From the NCBI RefSeq assembly GCF_000425485.1, contig NZ_AUDN01000007.1:241896-305895 (forward strand): DNA of 64,000 nt. Direction: 5' to 3'. The position numbers and the translations under genes are program-made. Under the pieces are notes generated by a model that saw nothing but the letters and a program-made list of their open reading frames with translations, had not been told where the DNA came from and made no database searches. This DNA is from Flavobacterium tegetincola DSM 22377. GTDB taxonomy: Bacteria > Bacteroidota > Bacteroidia > Flavobacteriales > Flavobacteriaceae. Positions 25,709 to 35,754 of the stretch are shown one piece after another (position 1 is the first letter of the stretch; each line of letters starts with the position of its first letter).

Positions 25709-28282
25709 TTATTCTTCGGTATCAGGAGTTGGTTCTGAATCTTCATTTTCATCTGAAGTTCCTTCCACTGCTTCTGCTCCATCTTCCGATTCTTCTTCTA
25801 GTTTAATTTCCTCTTCATCATCCTTCATTACTTTCGTAACAGCTGCAATAGAATCGCTTCCTTTGATGTTGATTAATTTCACACCTTGTGTAGCGCGTCC
25901 CATTACTCGTAAATCCTCAACAGCCATACGAATGGTCAATCCTGATTTATTGATAATCATCAAATCATCATTATCATTCACTGCATTGATAGAGATCAAT
26001 GCTCCGGTTTTCTCAGTAATGTTAAGTGTTTTTACACCTTTACCACCTCTGTTAGTAATTCGGTACACATCTACACCGTCTTCTTCTACTAATTTAGTAC
26101 GTTTACCGTAGCCTTTTTCAGTAACAACAAGAAGTTGTGTTTCGTTTACATTATCTTTATTTACAGAAACCATACCAATTACTTCATCTTTTTCATCTTG
26201 AAGTGTAATTCCGCGAACTCCAGAAGCCGTTCTTCCCATTGGACGCGTTTTACCTTCTTCAAAACGAACTAGTTTTCCGGATTTAACTGCAACTAGAATT
26301 TGGCTTTCACCATCGGTTAATTTTGCTTCTAATAATTCATCGTCTTCGCGAATTGTAATGGCTGCAACACCATTTACCCTTGGACGAGAATATTGTTCTA
26401 ACGAAGTCTTTTTAACCTGACCTTGCTTGGTTACCATAATCACATAATGACTGTTGATGTAATCCAAGTCTTTTAAATCTTGTGTACAAATAAACGCTTT
26501 CACTTTATCGTCACTTTCAATGTTGATCAAATTCTGAATCGCACGACCTTTACTGGTTTTACTTCCTTCAGGAATTTCATACACACGCATCCAGAAACAT
26601 TTTCCTTTTTGCGTAAAGAACATCATGTACTGGTGATTGGTTGCTACAAACATGTGTTCCAAGAAATCTTGATCTCTTGTTCCTGCACTTTTTTGTCCAA
26701 CGCCTCCTCTATTTTGCGTTTTGTACTCATTTAAATTAGTACGCTTGATGTAACCTGCATGCGAAATGGTAATGATTACATTTTCATCAGCAATTAAATC
26801 TTCGATACTTACATCTCCACCCGCATATTCGATAACAGAACGACGTTCATCACCATATTTGTCACGGATTTCAATTAACTCTTCTTTAATTAAGTCGGTT
26901 CTTAAATTAACGTCAGCCAATAATCCTTTTAAATAGTCTATGGTTTTCATTAATTCTTCGTATTCCAATCGCAACTTGTCTTGTTCCAGACCTGTCAATT
27001 GACGCAAACGCATCTCAACAATCGCTCTTGCTTGAATATCAGAAAGTTTGAATCGCTCAATTAGTTTTTCTCTTGCTTCTTCTGTGTTTTTAGATCCACG
27101 AATTAAAGCAATCACTTCGTCAATATTGTCCGAAGCAATGATCAATCCTTCTAAGATATGGGCTCTTTCCTCAGCTTTGCGCAATTCAAATTGTGTTCTA
27201 CGAACTACAACGTCATGACGGTGCTCAATGAAATAGTGAATCATATCTTTTACGTTCAACATTTGTGGACGTCCTTTTACAAGGGCGATATTATTTACAC
27301 TAAATGAAGATTGTAATGCAGTATACTTATATAAGGTATTTAAAACCACATTTGGCGTAGCATCACGTTTCAAAATATAAACGATTCGCATACCATTTCT
27401 ATCCGATTCGTCACGGATATTGGCAATACCTTCAATTTTCTTTTCGTTAACTAAATCAGCAGTACGTTTGATCATATCTGCTTTATTCACTTGATACGGA
27501 ATTTCAGTAACAATGATGCATTCGCGTCCGTCCACTTCTTCAAAACCTACTTTAGCACGCATCACGATACGACCTCTACCTGTTTTGAAAGCTTCACGAA
27601 CACCATCATAACCATAGATTACTCCTCCTGTTGGAAAATCGGGCGCTTTGATGTGGTTCATCAACTCATCAATTTCAATATCGTTATTATCCAGATATGC
27701 CAAAGTTCCATCAATCACTTCCGTTAAGTTGTGAGGAGGCATATTGGTTGCCATACCTACCGCAATTCCCGTTGCACCATTAATTAATAAGGTAGGAACT
27801 CGCGTGGGCATAACCGTAGGCTCGTACAAAGTATCATCAAAATTCAGTTGAAAATCAACAGTCTCTTTCTCGATATCTGCCATAATTTCTTCCGAAATCT
27901 TGCGCATTCTAGCCTCCGTATATCGCATTGCTGCTGGACTATCACCATCTACAGATCCAAAGTTACCTTGACCGTCTACCAATAAATAGCGCATGCTCCA
28001 TTCCTGAGCCATACGAACCATGGCATCGTAAACAGAAGTATCTCCGTGTGGGTGGTACTTTCCTAAAACTTCTCCTACAATTCTTGCCGATTTTTTATGA
28101 GCTGATCTTGAAGTGACTCCCAAATCATACATCCCATATAAAACTCTTCGGTGTACAGGTTTCAAACCATCTCTAACATCTGGAAGTGCTCTGGAAACGA
28201 TAACCGACATCGAGTAATCGATGTAAGCTGATTTCATTTCATCTTCTATGTTTATTGGAATTAACTTTTCTCCGTCAGCCAT
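25709..28282 (-). CDS. gyrA: DNA gyrase subunit A
   Basis: The DNA-cleaving subunit of gyrase, 857 aa. It opens [43 protein letters not shown], and the catalytic tyrosine is in [10 protein letters not shown] (about residue 120). The quinolone-resistance region just before reads [17 protein letters not shown], so the position after Asp-Thr is Ser, not the common Gly-Asp-Ser of E. coli. The GyrA-box region of the C-terminal wheel includes [12 protein letters not shown], and six beta-pinwheel repeats follow. The chain ends in a strongly acidic tail ([16 protein letters not shown]). Confidence 0.97.
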   Translation of the reverse strand: MADGEKLIPINIEDEMKSAYIDYSMSVIVSRALPDVRDGLKPVHRRVLYGMYDLGVTSRSAHKKSARIVGEVLGKYHPHGDTSVYDAMVRMAQEWSMRYLLVDGQGNFGSVDGDSPAAMRYTEARMRKISEEIMADIEKETVDFQLNFDDTLYEPTVMPTRVPTLLINGATGIAVGMATNMPPHNLTEVIDGTLAYLDNNDIEIDELMNHIKAPDFPTGGVIYGYDGVREAFKTGRGRIVMRAKVGFEEVDGRECIIVTEIPYQVNKADMIKRTADLVNEKKIEGIANIRDESDRNGMRIVYILKRDATPNVVLNTLYKYTALQSSFSVNNIALVKGRPQMLNVKDMIHYFIEHRHDVVVRRTQFELRKAEERAHILEGLIIASDNIDEVIALIRGSKNTEEAREKLIERFKLSDIQARAIVEMRLRQLTGLEQDKLRLEYEELMKTIDYLKGLLADVNLRTDLIKEELIEIRDKYGDERRSVIEYAGGDVSIEDLIADENVIITISHAGYIKRTNLNEYKTQNRGGVGQKSAGTRDQDFLEHMFVATNHQYMMFFTQKGKCFWMRVYEIPEGSKTSKGRAIQNLINIESDDKVKAFICTQDLKDLDYINSHYVIMVTKQGQVKKTSLEQYSRPRVNGVAAITIREDDELLEAKLTDGESQILVAVKSGKLVRFEEGKTRPMGRTASGVRGITLQDEKDEVIGMVSVNKDNVNETQLLVVTEKGYGKRTKLVEEDGVDVYRITNRGGKGVKTLNITEKTGALISINAVNDNDDLMIINKSGLTIRMAVEDLRVMGRATQGVKLINIKGSDSIAAVTKVMKDDEEEIKLEEESEDGAEAVEGTSDENEDSEPTPDTEE

Positions 28283-28544
28283 TTTCTATATTTATAATTA
28301 AAAATTGTTTATTCTAAAAATCCCGCTAATATAACCTTTTTTGAAGATTTTTCGTATATATATTTAGTAGAAATTTACCCTTTTTATTAACAGTTATGCC
28401 ACCGGTATAAGTTGATAAGTTAGCATTGATTTAACTTTTATATTTAAAATATTTTTTGTCTATTAGCTGACAGGGTTTTCTATGGGAATGATTTTTGCAA
28501 AACATAGAGCATAAGCACTAATTTAATAGAACCAACTAATAATT

Positions 28545-31088
28545 ATGGATGACAATTTTTCACCAAGAGTAAAAGATGTAATCACGTACAGTAAAGAAGA
28601 GGCACTCCGTTTGGGTCACGACTTCATTGGAACCGAGCATCTGATGTTAGGAATTTTAAGAGACGGGAACGGCAAAGCCATTAATATAATGAACAATTTA
28701 TCGGTAGATTTAGAACATCTTCGAAAGAGGGTTGAAATATTAAGTCCCCCAAATCCTAGTGCTCAAAGCAATAACGACAAGCGGAATTTACAATTGACCA
28801 TTCAAGCCGAACGTGCGTTAAAGACTACGTTTCTAGAGGCTAAAGTGTTCAAAAGTACGTCCATCAGCACTGCACACTTATTGTTGTGCATTTTAAGAAA
28901 CGAGAACGATCCAACAACCAAGTTACTCAATAAGCTGAAAGTAGATTATGATGTAGCTAAAGAACAATATCTAAATATGACGCCAACAAATGACGATTTT
29001 ATAGAAAACTTGCCTAAAAACGAATCGTATAACGAGGATGCAGGACAAGATGACAGTTTTAAAGAAGCTTCGTTTAATAATCCAGCCAATAAGTCAAACA
29101 AGAAGTCAAAAACTCCGGTGCTTGATAATTTTGGTAGAGATTTAACAGAAATGGCCGAAGAGGGAAAATTAGACCCCATTGTAGGTCGTGAAAAAGAAAT
29201 TGAGCGCGTTTCACAAATTTTAAGTCGACGTAAAAAGAACAATCCGCTATTGATTGGTGAGCCTGGAGTGGGTAAATCAGCAATTGCAGAAGGTTTAGCA
29301 TTACGCATTATCCAAAAGAAAGTATCTCGGGTCTTGTTTGGTAAACGAGTGGTTACACTTGATTTAGCCAGTCTAGTTGCGGGAACAAAGTACCGTGGAC
29401 AATTTGAGGAGCGAATGAAAGCCGTGATGAACGAACTAGAAAAGAACGACGACATCATTTTATTCATTGACGAAATCCACACCATTGTGGGAGCTGGTGG
29501 CGCAACAGGTTCGCTTGACGCTGCTAATATGTTTAAACCCGCTTTAGCAAGAGGAGAAATACAATGTATTGGAGCAACTACGCTGGACGAATACCGTCAA
29601 TACATCGAGAAAGATGGAGCTTTAGAGCGTCGTTTTCAAAAGGTAATTGTGGAGCCAACTACGGTGACTGAAACGATTACTATTTTGCACAACATTAAAA
29701 ATAAATACGAAGACCACCACAATGTTACCTTTACAGACGAAGCGATTGAAGCCTGCGTAAAATTAACGGACCGGTACATGTCAGACCGTTTTCTTCCAGA
29801 CAAAGCAATTGATGCTTTAGACGAAGCGGGTTCAAGAGTTCATATTACCAACATTGAAGTGCCAAAGCAAATACTAGAATTGGAACGTCAATTGGAAGAA
29901 GTAAAAGAACTGAAGACAAGTGTTGTAAAACGTCAAAAATATGAAGAAGCAGCACGTCTTCGCGATGATGAAAAACGCATTGAGAAAGACTTAGCAATCG
30001 CTCAGGAACAATGGGAAGAAGACTCGAAAAATAACCGAATGGAAGTTTCCGAAGACAATGTGGCTGATGTAGTTTCAATGATGTCGGGCATTCCTGTTAA
30101 CCGCATTGCACAGACTGAAAGTAATAAATTAGCTAAATTACCTGAACTTATTCAAGGTAAGGTTATTGGACAGAATGAAGCTGTAATGAAAATTGCACGC
30201 TCTATTCAAAGAAATCGTGCAGGATTGAAAGATCCAAATCGACCAATTGGTTCGTTTATATTCTTGGGTCAAACAGGTGTGGGTAAAACACAATTGGCTA
30301 AAGTTATTGCAAAAGAATTGTTTGATTCTGAAGAAGCATTGATCCGTATTGACATGAGTGAATACATGGAGAAATTTGCCATCTCTCGTTTAGTTGGAGC
30401 ACCTCCGGGATACGTGGGTTATGAAGAAGGTGGACAATTAACAGAGAAAGTACGACGTAAGCCCTACTCGGTGGTCCTTTTAGATGAGATTGAAAAAGCA
30501 CACCCTGATGTTTTTAACATGATGCTTCAAGTTTTGGATGATGGATATTTAACCGACAGTTTGGGCCGAAAAGTAGATTTTAAAAATACAATTATCATCA
30601 TGACTTCTAATATTGGCGCACGCCAATTGAAAGATTTCGGACAAGGTGTTGGTTTTGGAACGGCTGCAAAAACAGCGCAAAGTGACGAACATTCTAAAAG
30701 TGTAATTGAAAACGCGTTGAAAAAAGCTTTTGCACCTGAATTTTTAAACAGAATTGACGACGTAATCGTGTTTAATCCTTTAGAAAAAGAACACATCGAC
30801 TTAATCATCGAATTGGAATTAGAGAAGCTTTACGCTCGAATTAAAGACTTGGGGTACCAATTGAATCTTTCTGCAGAAGCCAAAGCATACATTGCTGAAA
30901 AAGGTTTTGACAAGCAATTTGGAGCGCGTCCGTTAAAAAGAGCGATTCAGAAATATGTGGAAGACACTTTAGCAGAGGAAATTATCACTACTAAAATCAG
31001 TGTAGGCGATGAAATTTTCATGGATTATACCGAAGGTCAAACAGAATTGAGCGTTCGTGTAAATAAAATGAAGGAATCTACAAAATAA
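28545..31088 (+). CDS. clpC: Clp protease ATP-binding subunit ClpC
   Basis: A Hsp100 unfoldase that feeds ClpP, 847 aa. In order: a Clp_N double repeat (residues 1-~145, MDDNFSPRVKDVITYSKEEALRL), AAA-1 with Walker A GEPGVGKS (about 237) and Walker B IILFIDEIHT, a middle region with a UVR-type helix (KRQKYEEAARLRDDEKRI, about 460), and AAA-2 with Walker A GQTGVGKT (about 574) and the C-terminal D2-small domain (FGARPLKRAIQKYVED). The UVR motif and single middle domain mark it as ClpC rather than ClpA or ClpB. It is divergent from gyrA with a 260-bp shared upstream region. Confidence 0.95.
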   Translation: MDDNFSPRVKDVITYSKEEALRLGHDFIGTEHLMLGILRDGNGKAINIMNNLSVDLEHLRKRVEILSPPNPSAQSNNDKRNLQLTIQAERALKTTFLEAKVFKSTSISTAHLLLCILRNENDPTTKLLNKLKVDYDVAKEQYLNMTPTNDDFIENLPKNESYNEDAGQDDSFKEASFNNPANKSNKKSKTPVLDNFGRDLTEMAEEGKLDPIVGREKEIERVSQILSRRKKNNPLLIGEPGVGKSAIAEGLALRIIQKKVSRVLFGKRVVTLDLASLVAGTKYRGQFEERMKAVMNELEKNDDIILFIDEIHTIVGAGGATGSLDAANMFKPALARGEIQCIGATTLDEYRQYIEKDGALERRFQKVIVEPTTVTETITILHNIKNKYEDHHNVTFTDEAIEACVKLTDRYMSDRFLPDKAIDALDEAGSRVHITNIEVPKQILELERQLEEVKELKTSVVKRQKYEEAARLRDDEKRIEKDLAIAQEQWEEDSKNNRMEVSEDNVADVVSMMSGIPVNRIAQTESNKLAKLPELIQGKVIGQNEAVMKIARSIQRNRAGLKDPNRPIGSFIFLGQTGVGKTQLAKVIAKELFDSEEALIRIDMSEYMEKFAISRLVGAPPGYVGYEEGGQLTEKVRRKPYSVVLLDEIEKAHPDVFNMMLQVLDDGYLTDSLGRKVDFKNTIIIMTSNIGARQLKDFGQGVGFGTAAKTAQSDEHSKSVIENALKKAFAPEFLNRIDDVIVFNPLEKEHIDLIIELELEKLYARIKDLGYQLNLSAEAKAYIAEKGFDKQFGARPLKRAIQKYVEDTLAEEIITTKISVGDEIFMDYTEGQTELSVRVNKMKESTK

Positions 31089-31111
31089 GTTCAGTAACAA
31101 TATGTTACAAG

Positions 31112-31140
31112 CCCGCCTGTTAATTCAGTGCGGGTTTTTT
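31112..31140 (+). terminator. Rho-independent terminator after clpC
   Basis: Stem CCCGC/GCGGG with a 13-base loop followed by six T and a T-rich stretch, 23 bases past the clpC stop. Confidence 0.75.
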
Positions 31141-31181
31141 ATTTTTTTGCCTTTAACTCCTTAGATTTAAAAACAAATTTC

Positions 31182-31189
31182 TACATTTG
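31182..31189 (+). promoter_or_regulatory. Candidate -7 promoter box for the RimB-RimK gene
   Basis: TACATTTG matches the Bacteroidota -7 consensus TAnnTTTG and lies 28 bases before the start codon. No clear -33 TTG is found at the usual distance. Confidence 0.35.
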
Positions 31190-31217
31190 ATACATTCAAA
31201 TTTCAAAAATTAAATCC

Positions 31218-32594
31218 ATGTTACAAGAAAAAGTTATTGTAGGAAGTGAAGAATGGTGCTCATTTCCAGCCCTAGGAATTCCTACAATTAAAGCAAGAGT
31301 AGATTCAGGTGCTAAAACATCTGCTTTGCATGCCCTCAATATTGCTCCTTTTGTTAAAGATGGCGAAAATTGGGTCAAATTTGATATCAATCCTATTCAA
31401 AATAACTCAAAAACAATCATTCACTGCGAATCAAGATTGATTGACAAACGTGTAGTGAAGAGTTCTAGTGGATTTAGAGAACAACGCTACGTAGTTGGTG
31501 CCGAATTGGAAATTGGTGGCCAACATTGGTCGGTTGAAATTACGTTAACCAACCGTGATTCCATGGGTTTCCGCATGCTTTTAGGCCGTGAAGCCATGAG
31601 CGGACGCGTATTAGTGGATCCATCTCAGAAATATTTATTAGGCCAACCGTCTTCTGATGCGTTGAAAGAAATTTATAAATCGGCTGATCAAGCTAAAACA
31701 GGTTTACGAATCGGCGTTTTAGCCAGCAATCCAGAATTGTATTCCAACAAGCGAATCATGGAAGCGGGTGAAATGAGAGGTCATGAAATGCATTTTTTGA
31801 ACATCAAAGAATGTTACATGAAACTTGACGCCACAAACCCAGAGATTCATTACCGTGGTGGTAAAATATTAGATAAGTTTGACGCTGTTATTCCAAGAAT
31901 CCGACCAAGTATTACCTTTTACGGTTGTGCATTGACACGGCAATTTGAAGCCTTAAAAGTGTTCACCTTAAATTCAGCTTCGGCAATTACCCAATCAAGA
32001 GACAAATTATATTCTTTACAATTATTATTAAATCATGGGGTTAATATCCCTACCACAGGTTTTGCAAACTCGCCTTTGGACACAAATGATTTGATAAAAA
32101 TGGTTGGTGGTTCGCCATTGATCGTAAAATTATTAGAAGGAACGCAAGGAAAAGGAGTTGTGTTAGCAGAAACTAAAAAAGCGGCGGAAAGTGTAATCAA
32201 TGCGTTTAAAAGTTTGAATGCTAACATTCTAGTGCAAGAGTTCATCAAAGAAGCAAACGGAAAAGACATTCGTTGTTTTGTAATTGATGGAAAAGTAGTG
32301 GCAGCCATTCAAAGAGAAGCTTTACCTGGAGAATTTAGAGCTAACATCCATTTAGGCGGAACGGCATCCATCATTAAAGTAACTGCAGAAGAACGTAGAA
32401 TTGCCATTAAGGCAGCAAAAGCAATGGACTTAAAAGTGGCAGGAGTTGATATTATTCGTTCCTCAAAAGGACCGCTTCTATTGGAAGTAAATTCTTCCCC
32501 TGGATTAGAAGGAATTGAAGGCGCTACCAATAAAGATATTGCAGGAGAAATGATTAAAGCGATTGAAAAGAATTTTAGACACAGACAAGCATAA
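31218..32594 (+). CDS. rimK: RimB-like retropepsin domain fused to RimK ATP-grasp ligase
   Basis: A 458-aa two-domain protein. Residues 1-~145 belong to the PF05618 family (historically 'ATP-dependent zinc protease', retropepsin-like): [24 protein letters not shown] carries the DSG aspartyl signature and RMLLGREAM the second motif. Residues ~165-458 are the RimK ATP-grasp domain ([55 protein letters not shown]). RimK adds glutamates to ribosomal protein S6 or related substrates. In some proteobacteria RimB and RimK are separate genes in one operon; here the two are one chain. Monocistronic with a strong downstream terminator. Confidence 0.85.
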   Translation: MLQEKVIVGSEEWCSFPALGIPTIKARVDSGAKTSALHALNIAPFVKDGENWVKFDINPIQNNSKTIIHCESRLIDKRVVKSSSGFREQRYVVGAELEIGGQHWSVEITLTNRDSMGFRMLLGREAMSGRVLVDPSQKYLLGQPSSDALKEIYKSADQAKTGLRIGVLASNPELYSNKRIMEAGEMRGHEMHFLNIKECYMKLDATNPEIHYRGGKILDKFDAVIPRIRPSITFYGCALTRQFEALKVFTLNSASAITQSRDKLYSLQLLLNHGVNIPTTGFANSPLDTNDLIKMVGGSPLIVKLLEGTQGKGVVLAETKKAAESVINAFKSLNANILVQEFIKEANGKDIRCFVIDGKVVAAIQREALPGEFRANIHLGGTASIIKVTAEERRIAIKAAKAMDLKVAGVDIIRSSKGPLLLEVNSSPGLEGIEGATNKDIAGEMIKAIEKNFRHRQA

Positions 32595-32955
32595 TATAGC
32601 TTTAATACTGTTGTCAACCTCTAAATGCAGACGCTGTAAATTGAAAAGGGAGTTCTTTTATAATAAAAGAACTCCCCTTTTGTATGCCCTAATTTATATT
32701 CCTAACGTTAGCGTTGACAGCACTTCGAGGTTAAAGCAATGCAATTGTAGTGCAGCTACATCCGATTGCTTCAATAAATTATACGTCTAAGATACTTAAA
32801 ATTTTAATTGCAGTAGTATATTTTTTTCATTTAATCTTTATTTACCTAGTTCAATAAATATACTTATTACACCAGACACCACACTGTGCTCCAAATCTTT
32901 AACAAAAAGAAGGGTTTATGTTCTTTAATGGAGAAGCTAAATGCAAACAATTCGA
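32595..32955. other. Intergenic region with two inverted repeats
   Basis: These 361 bases lie between the converging RimB-RimK and secreted-protein genes. They hold a strong terminator (32644-32682) and an imperfect nested inverted repeat at 32734-32773 (AAGCAAT with ATTGCTT outside, TGTAG with CTACA inside). No gene is seen. Confidence 0.5.
32644..32682 (+). terminator. Long bidirectional terminator after the RimB-RimK gene
   Basis: A near-perfect stem of about 17 pairs: AAAAGGG with CCCCTTTT, continued inside by AGTTCTTTTA with TAAAAGAACT around three bases. Confidence 0.85.
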
Positions 32956-33903
32956 TTACAATTTTCTTTTAAATGTACGTATAACACGCTTGATATCTTT
33001 TACAGCATCTTCACTTCCGGCTGTATACGTTCCTACAAATAAATAATAACCAACCTTTTCATCAAATAAAATTACTTGATACATTTCTTCTGCAGTTTTA
33101 TCATTATTTTTTGCAAAAAGCTCATATCCTTTTAAACCATCTATTTCAACTGCATTAATTAATTTGCTTGGAATTAACGAATAATCATCTGGATACTTTT
33201 TAATTCTTGAGATGCAAAATAGCTTTTCATTTTTAATTTCAGCGTTTGAGAAAGAGGTACCCGTTAGTAAACTTGCTTTGTCAAGACTTTCAGTAGGTCT
33301 TTTCAAATCTCGGTTAAAAAGCATGCCATTTCCCATTACAATATTGAACTTTAGAGCACCAACATGTTCGTCTACATCATAATTTAAAGCTCCTCTTGGA
33401 TCTGTTAATAAATTAGAATCCAAAAAGGTTGTCAAAATACTATGCTTCATTTTTTCTCCCAAAACTATAGAATCTTTTAAGAAAACGCCATTTATAATGG
33501 TCGTTGCTTTTTCATTCCCATATATTAGAATATGTTTCGAAAATTCCATTCCATTAGCCGATTGATCTAATTCTAACAACAAACCCTTAAATTCAGCTAT
33601 ACTTATATCCGTTCTAGCTTTTAATTCCATTCCCTTCGTTTGTAGCATATCAGCATTAAAACCACGTTCAATTTCTGAATATGGAGCAGGAACTTCCACT
33701 ACCATAAGCATTGATGTGGGATCTTCTGGATTTTGAAACCCTTTAAAATTATCGGACGGTACAAATGAGCTTGGTGGCACTATTGAGATATTGGTACCGC
33801 TGATTTGCTGGTGTTGATTGGTCTTAACTTTAGAAAAAGCTTGTGCAAAACCAATAAGCGAATTGAGAAAAATTAGTAATGTAAGTACAATATTTTTAGT
33901 CAT
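32956..33903 (-). CDS. Hypothetical secreted protein
   Basis: A 315-aa protein with a signal peptide (MTKNIVLTLLIFLNSLIGFAQ). The mature part has the pattern ISGTNISIVPPSSFVPSDNFKGFQNPEDPTSMLMVVEVP, resembling a repeated 'is this a stress- or lipid-related amphipathic beta' fold seen in flavobacterial hypothetical proteins, and a weakly similar second half (ALKFNIVMGNGMLFNRDLK and later GLKGYELFAKNND). No catalytic motif or known family is recognised. The chain ends FVGTYTAGSEDAVKDIKRVIRTFKRKL. It is a single gene, convergent with the RimB-RimK gene. Confidence 0.65.
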   Translation of the reverse strand: MTKNIVLTLLIFLNSLIGFAQAFSKVKTNQHQQISGTNISIVPPSSFVPSDNFKGFQNPEDPTSMLMVVEVPAPYSEIERGFNADMLQTKGMELKARTDISIAEFKGLLLELDQSANGMEFSKHILIYGNEKATTIINGVFLKDSIVLGEKMKHSILTTFLDSNLLTDPRGALNYDVDEHVGALKFNIVMGNGMLFNRDLKRPTESLDKASLLTGTSFSNAEIKNEKLFCISRIKKYPDDYSLIPSKLINAVEIDGLKGYELFAKNNDKTAEEMYQVILFDEKVGYYLFVGTYTAGSEDAVKDIKRVIRTFKRKL

Positions 33904-34072
33904 AACTTTTTAATTTGATAAATAGATGTGGACTTGACCAACCTGAAAAATATTTTATGTGCGTAACTGTTTTAAATCCATTTGTAATAGTGAGCGAAAT
34001 AAAGCAAACAAATTTAAGTCGTACGATACTTTACAACGCGTTTTTGTACAAACTTAAAATGCCTAATATGAG

Positions 34073-34918
34073 TTATTTCTCTATCTCCAAAAATGCTTTC
34101 CCTAAATACTCAATAATAGTAGAAGCAGTAAATGCTTGTGTTCCAGTCTTCGGTCGGGCCAAATCTGCGGTTAAACCGTGAAGATAAACACCTAAAATAG
34201 CCGCTTCTTCGGCAGTATACTTTTGCGCCAACAAACTTGTAATGATTCCCGTCAAAACGTCGCCACTTCCGGCTGTTGCCAAAGCGGGATTTCCTGTCGA
34301 ATTTTCATAACATCTTCCATTTGAAAAAATGTGCGTTGGCGCTCCTTTCATTACTACAATGCAATTCAACGCTTTAGAAAGTGCTGCTGTTTTTTCAAAT
34401 TTTTCTTCTTCAGAATTCCATTTTCCGATGAGTCGTTCTAATTCTTTTAAATGGGGTGTAAGAATGGTTTGCGACTTTAAACTCAACAACCATTTCGGAT
34501 TGTAAGCTAAAATATTTAAAGCGTCGGCATCAAGTACTAACGGAATTTCATTTGTATTTAAAAACTTATAAAATGCCCTACGTGTCTTTGGCTCCTGCCC
34601 CATTCCTATGCCCACTCCAATTGCTTTTGGCACAATAGTAAAGTCGATATTTGAAATGTAATTTTCGCTTTTATCGGTCAAAACCATTACTTCTGGAAGG
34701 GCCGTTTGCAAAATGGAATACCCAATTTTAGGAATAAAAGCCGTCACTAAACCGCAGCCGGAATGCAATGCTGATTTTGAGGACAGAAGTGGCGCACCCA
34801 TTTTTCCATAGCTTCCGCCAATGATCAGCACGTGCCCTTGAATTCCTTTGTGGGTGTCGCATTGTACAGTTCGGTACATTTTTGAAATCGTTGATCTAGT
34901 GACTTTAGTAATTTTCAT
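34073..34918 (-). CDS. nnrD: ADP-dependent NAD(P)H-hydrate dehydratase
   Basis: Repairs hydrated NADH/NADPH (S-epimer) using a nucleoside phosphate. The 281-aa chain is a ribokinase-like fold: [29 protein letters not shown] near the start, [10 protein letters not shown], the substrate strand [18 protein letters not shown] and the catalytic NxxDxx-like segment [17 protein letters not shown]. Only the dehydratase half is present; the epimerase (NnrE) domain that is often fused in front is absent. Co-oriented with the TsaC gene, 142 bases away and separated by a palindromic repeat. Confidence 0.92.
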   Translation of the reverse strand: MKITKVTRSTISKMYRTVQCDTHKGIQGHVLIIGGSYGKMGAPLLSSKSALHSGCGLVTAFIPKIGYSILQTALPEVMVLTDKSENYISNIDFTIVPKAIGVGIGMGQEPKTRRAFYKFLNTNEIPLVLDADALNILAYNPKWLLSLKSQTILTPHLKELERLIGKWNSEEEKFEKTAALSKALNCIVVMKGAPTHIFSNGRCYENSTGNPALATAGSGDVLTGIITSLLAQKYTAEEAAILGVYLHGLTADLARPKTGTQAFTASTIIEYLGKAFLEIEK

Positions 34919-34955
34919 AAATTGTTAATTTCCTCACTGATTTATATTTCTTTAT

Positions 34956-35018
34956 CTCGCAAAGGCGCCAAGACGTAAAGCGAATTACAAAAGCTTTGCG
35001 ACTTCGCGCCATTGCGCA
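34956..35018. repeat. Dispersed palindromic CGCAAAGGCGCCAAGACG element
   Basis: A GC-rich inverted pair in an AT-rich gap: the left arm contains CGCAAAGGCGCCAAGACG and the right arm CTTTGCGACTTCGCGCC, with the arms pairing imperfectly. This 'cgcaaaggcgc...ctttgcg' palindrome is familiar as a high-copy intergenic element in Flavobacterium genomes. It lies between nnrD (minus) and tsaC (minus). Copy number here cannot be counted beyond this window. Confidence 0.65.
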
Positions 35019-35059
35019 ATGTTTTTTATAATTTCTAAAAAATCTACCGAGATAATTAC

Positions 35060-35680
35060 TTAAAAAATATCAATATCCCCTTTTCCTTCTCTTATAATTA
35101 CCGGTTCGTCACCTGACAAGTCAATTATCGTAGACGGTTGATTGTCTCCGTAACCACCATCAATAACCATATCAACCAAATTCTGCCATTTCTCAAAAAT
35201 CAATTCAGGATCGGTAGTGTATTCTATCACATCATCTTCATCATAAATCGAAGTTGAAACAATTGGATTTCCAAGCATTTTTACAATTTCCAACGCGATC
35301 GCATTATCTGGAACTCGAATACCAACAGTAGTTTTCTTCTTAAATTCCTTTGGAAGATTATTATTTCCTGGCAAAATAAAAGTGTAAGCGCCAGGAAGTG
35401 CTCTTTTCAAAAGTTTAAACGTACTGGTGTCAATTTGCCGTACATAATCCGAAATATTACTCAAATCAGAGCAAACAAATGAGAAATTTGCTTTTTCCAA
35501 CTTGATTCCTTTGATTTTTGCAATACGTTCTAATGCTTTTGTGTTCGTAATGTCACAACCCAAACCATAAACGGTATCTGTTGGATAAATGACTAAACCT
35601 CCCTCTTTTAAAACCTTAACTACCTTTGCAATAGCAGCTTCATTGGGTTTATCTTCGTAAATTTTTATAAATTGTGCCAT
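35060..35680 (-). CDS. Threonylcarbamoyl-AMP synthase (TsaC/Sua5/YciO family)
   Basis: A 206-aa protein of the YrdC fold. It forms threonylcarbamoyl-AMP for tRNA t6A37 if it is a true TsaC. Seen motifs: KVLKEGGLVIYPTDTVYGLGCDITN, RIAKIKGI, LPGAYTFILPG, TVGIRVPDN, NPIVSTSIY (the SxTSxN-like element) and STIIDLSGDEPVIIREGKGDI. The length (206 aa) fits the short TsaC/YciO group, not Sua5, which has an extra domain. YciO homologues look very similar, so the exact member is not certain. Confidence 0.85.
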   Translation of the reverse strand: MAQFIKIYEDKPNEAAIAKVVKVLKEGGLVIYPTDTVYGLGCDITNTKALERIAKIKGIKLEKANFSFVCSDLSNISDYVRQIDTSTFKLLKRALPGAYTFILPGNNNLPKEFKKKTTVGIRVPDNAIALEIVKMLGNPIVSTSIYDEDDVIEYTTDPELIFEKWQNLVDMVIDGGYGDNQPSTIIDLSGDEPVIIREGKGDIDIF

Positions 35681-35754
35681 ATTTTTTTAGTTTAAAGTGT
35701 AAAGTTTCCGGATTTAAAGCTTCGTATCAACGCCCTTAAAACAGAAACAATAAG

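Noticed and set aside
28946..29485. 179-codon minus-strand frame inside clpC
   Set aside because: Overlaps the AAA-1 domain coding; composition of an antisense frame.
32734..32773. tRNA-like fold in the gap after rimK
   Set aside because: Nested inverted repeat lacks T-loop and CCA features and is far too short for a tRNA.
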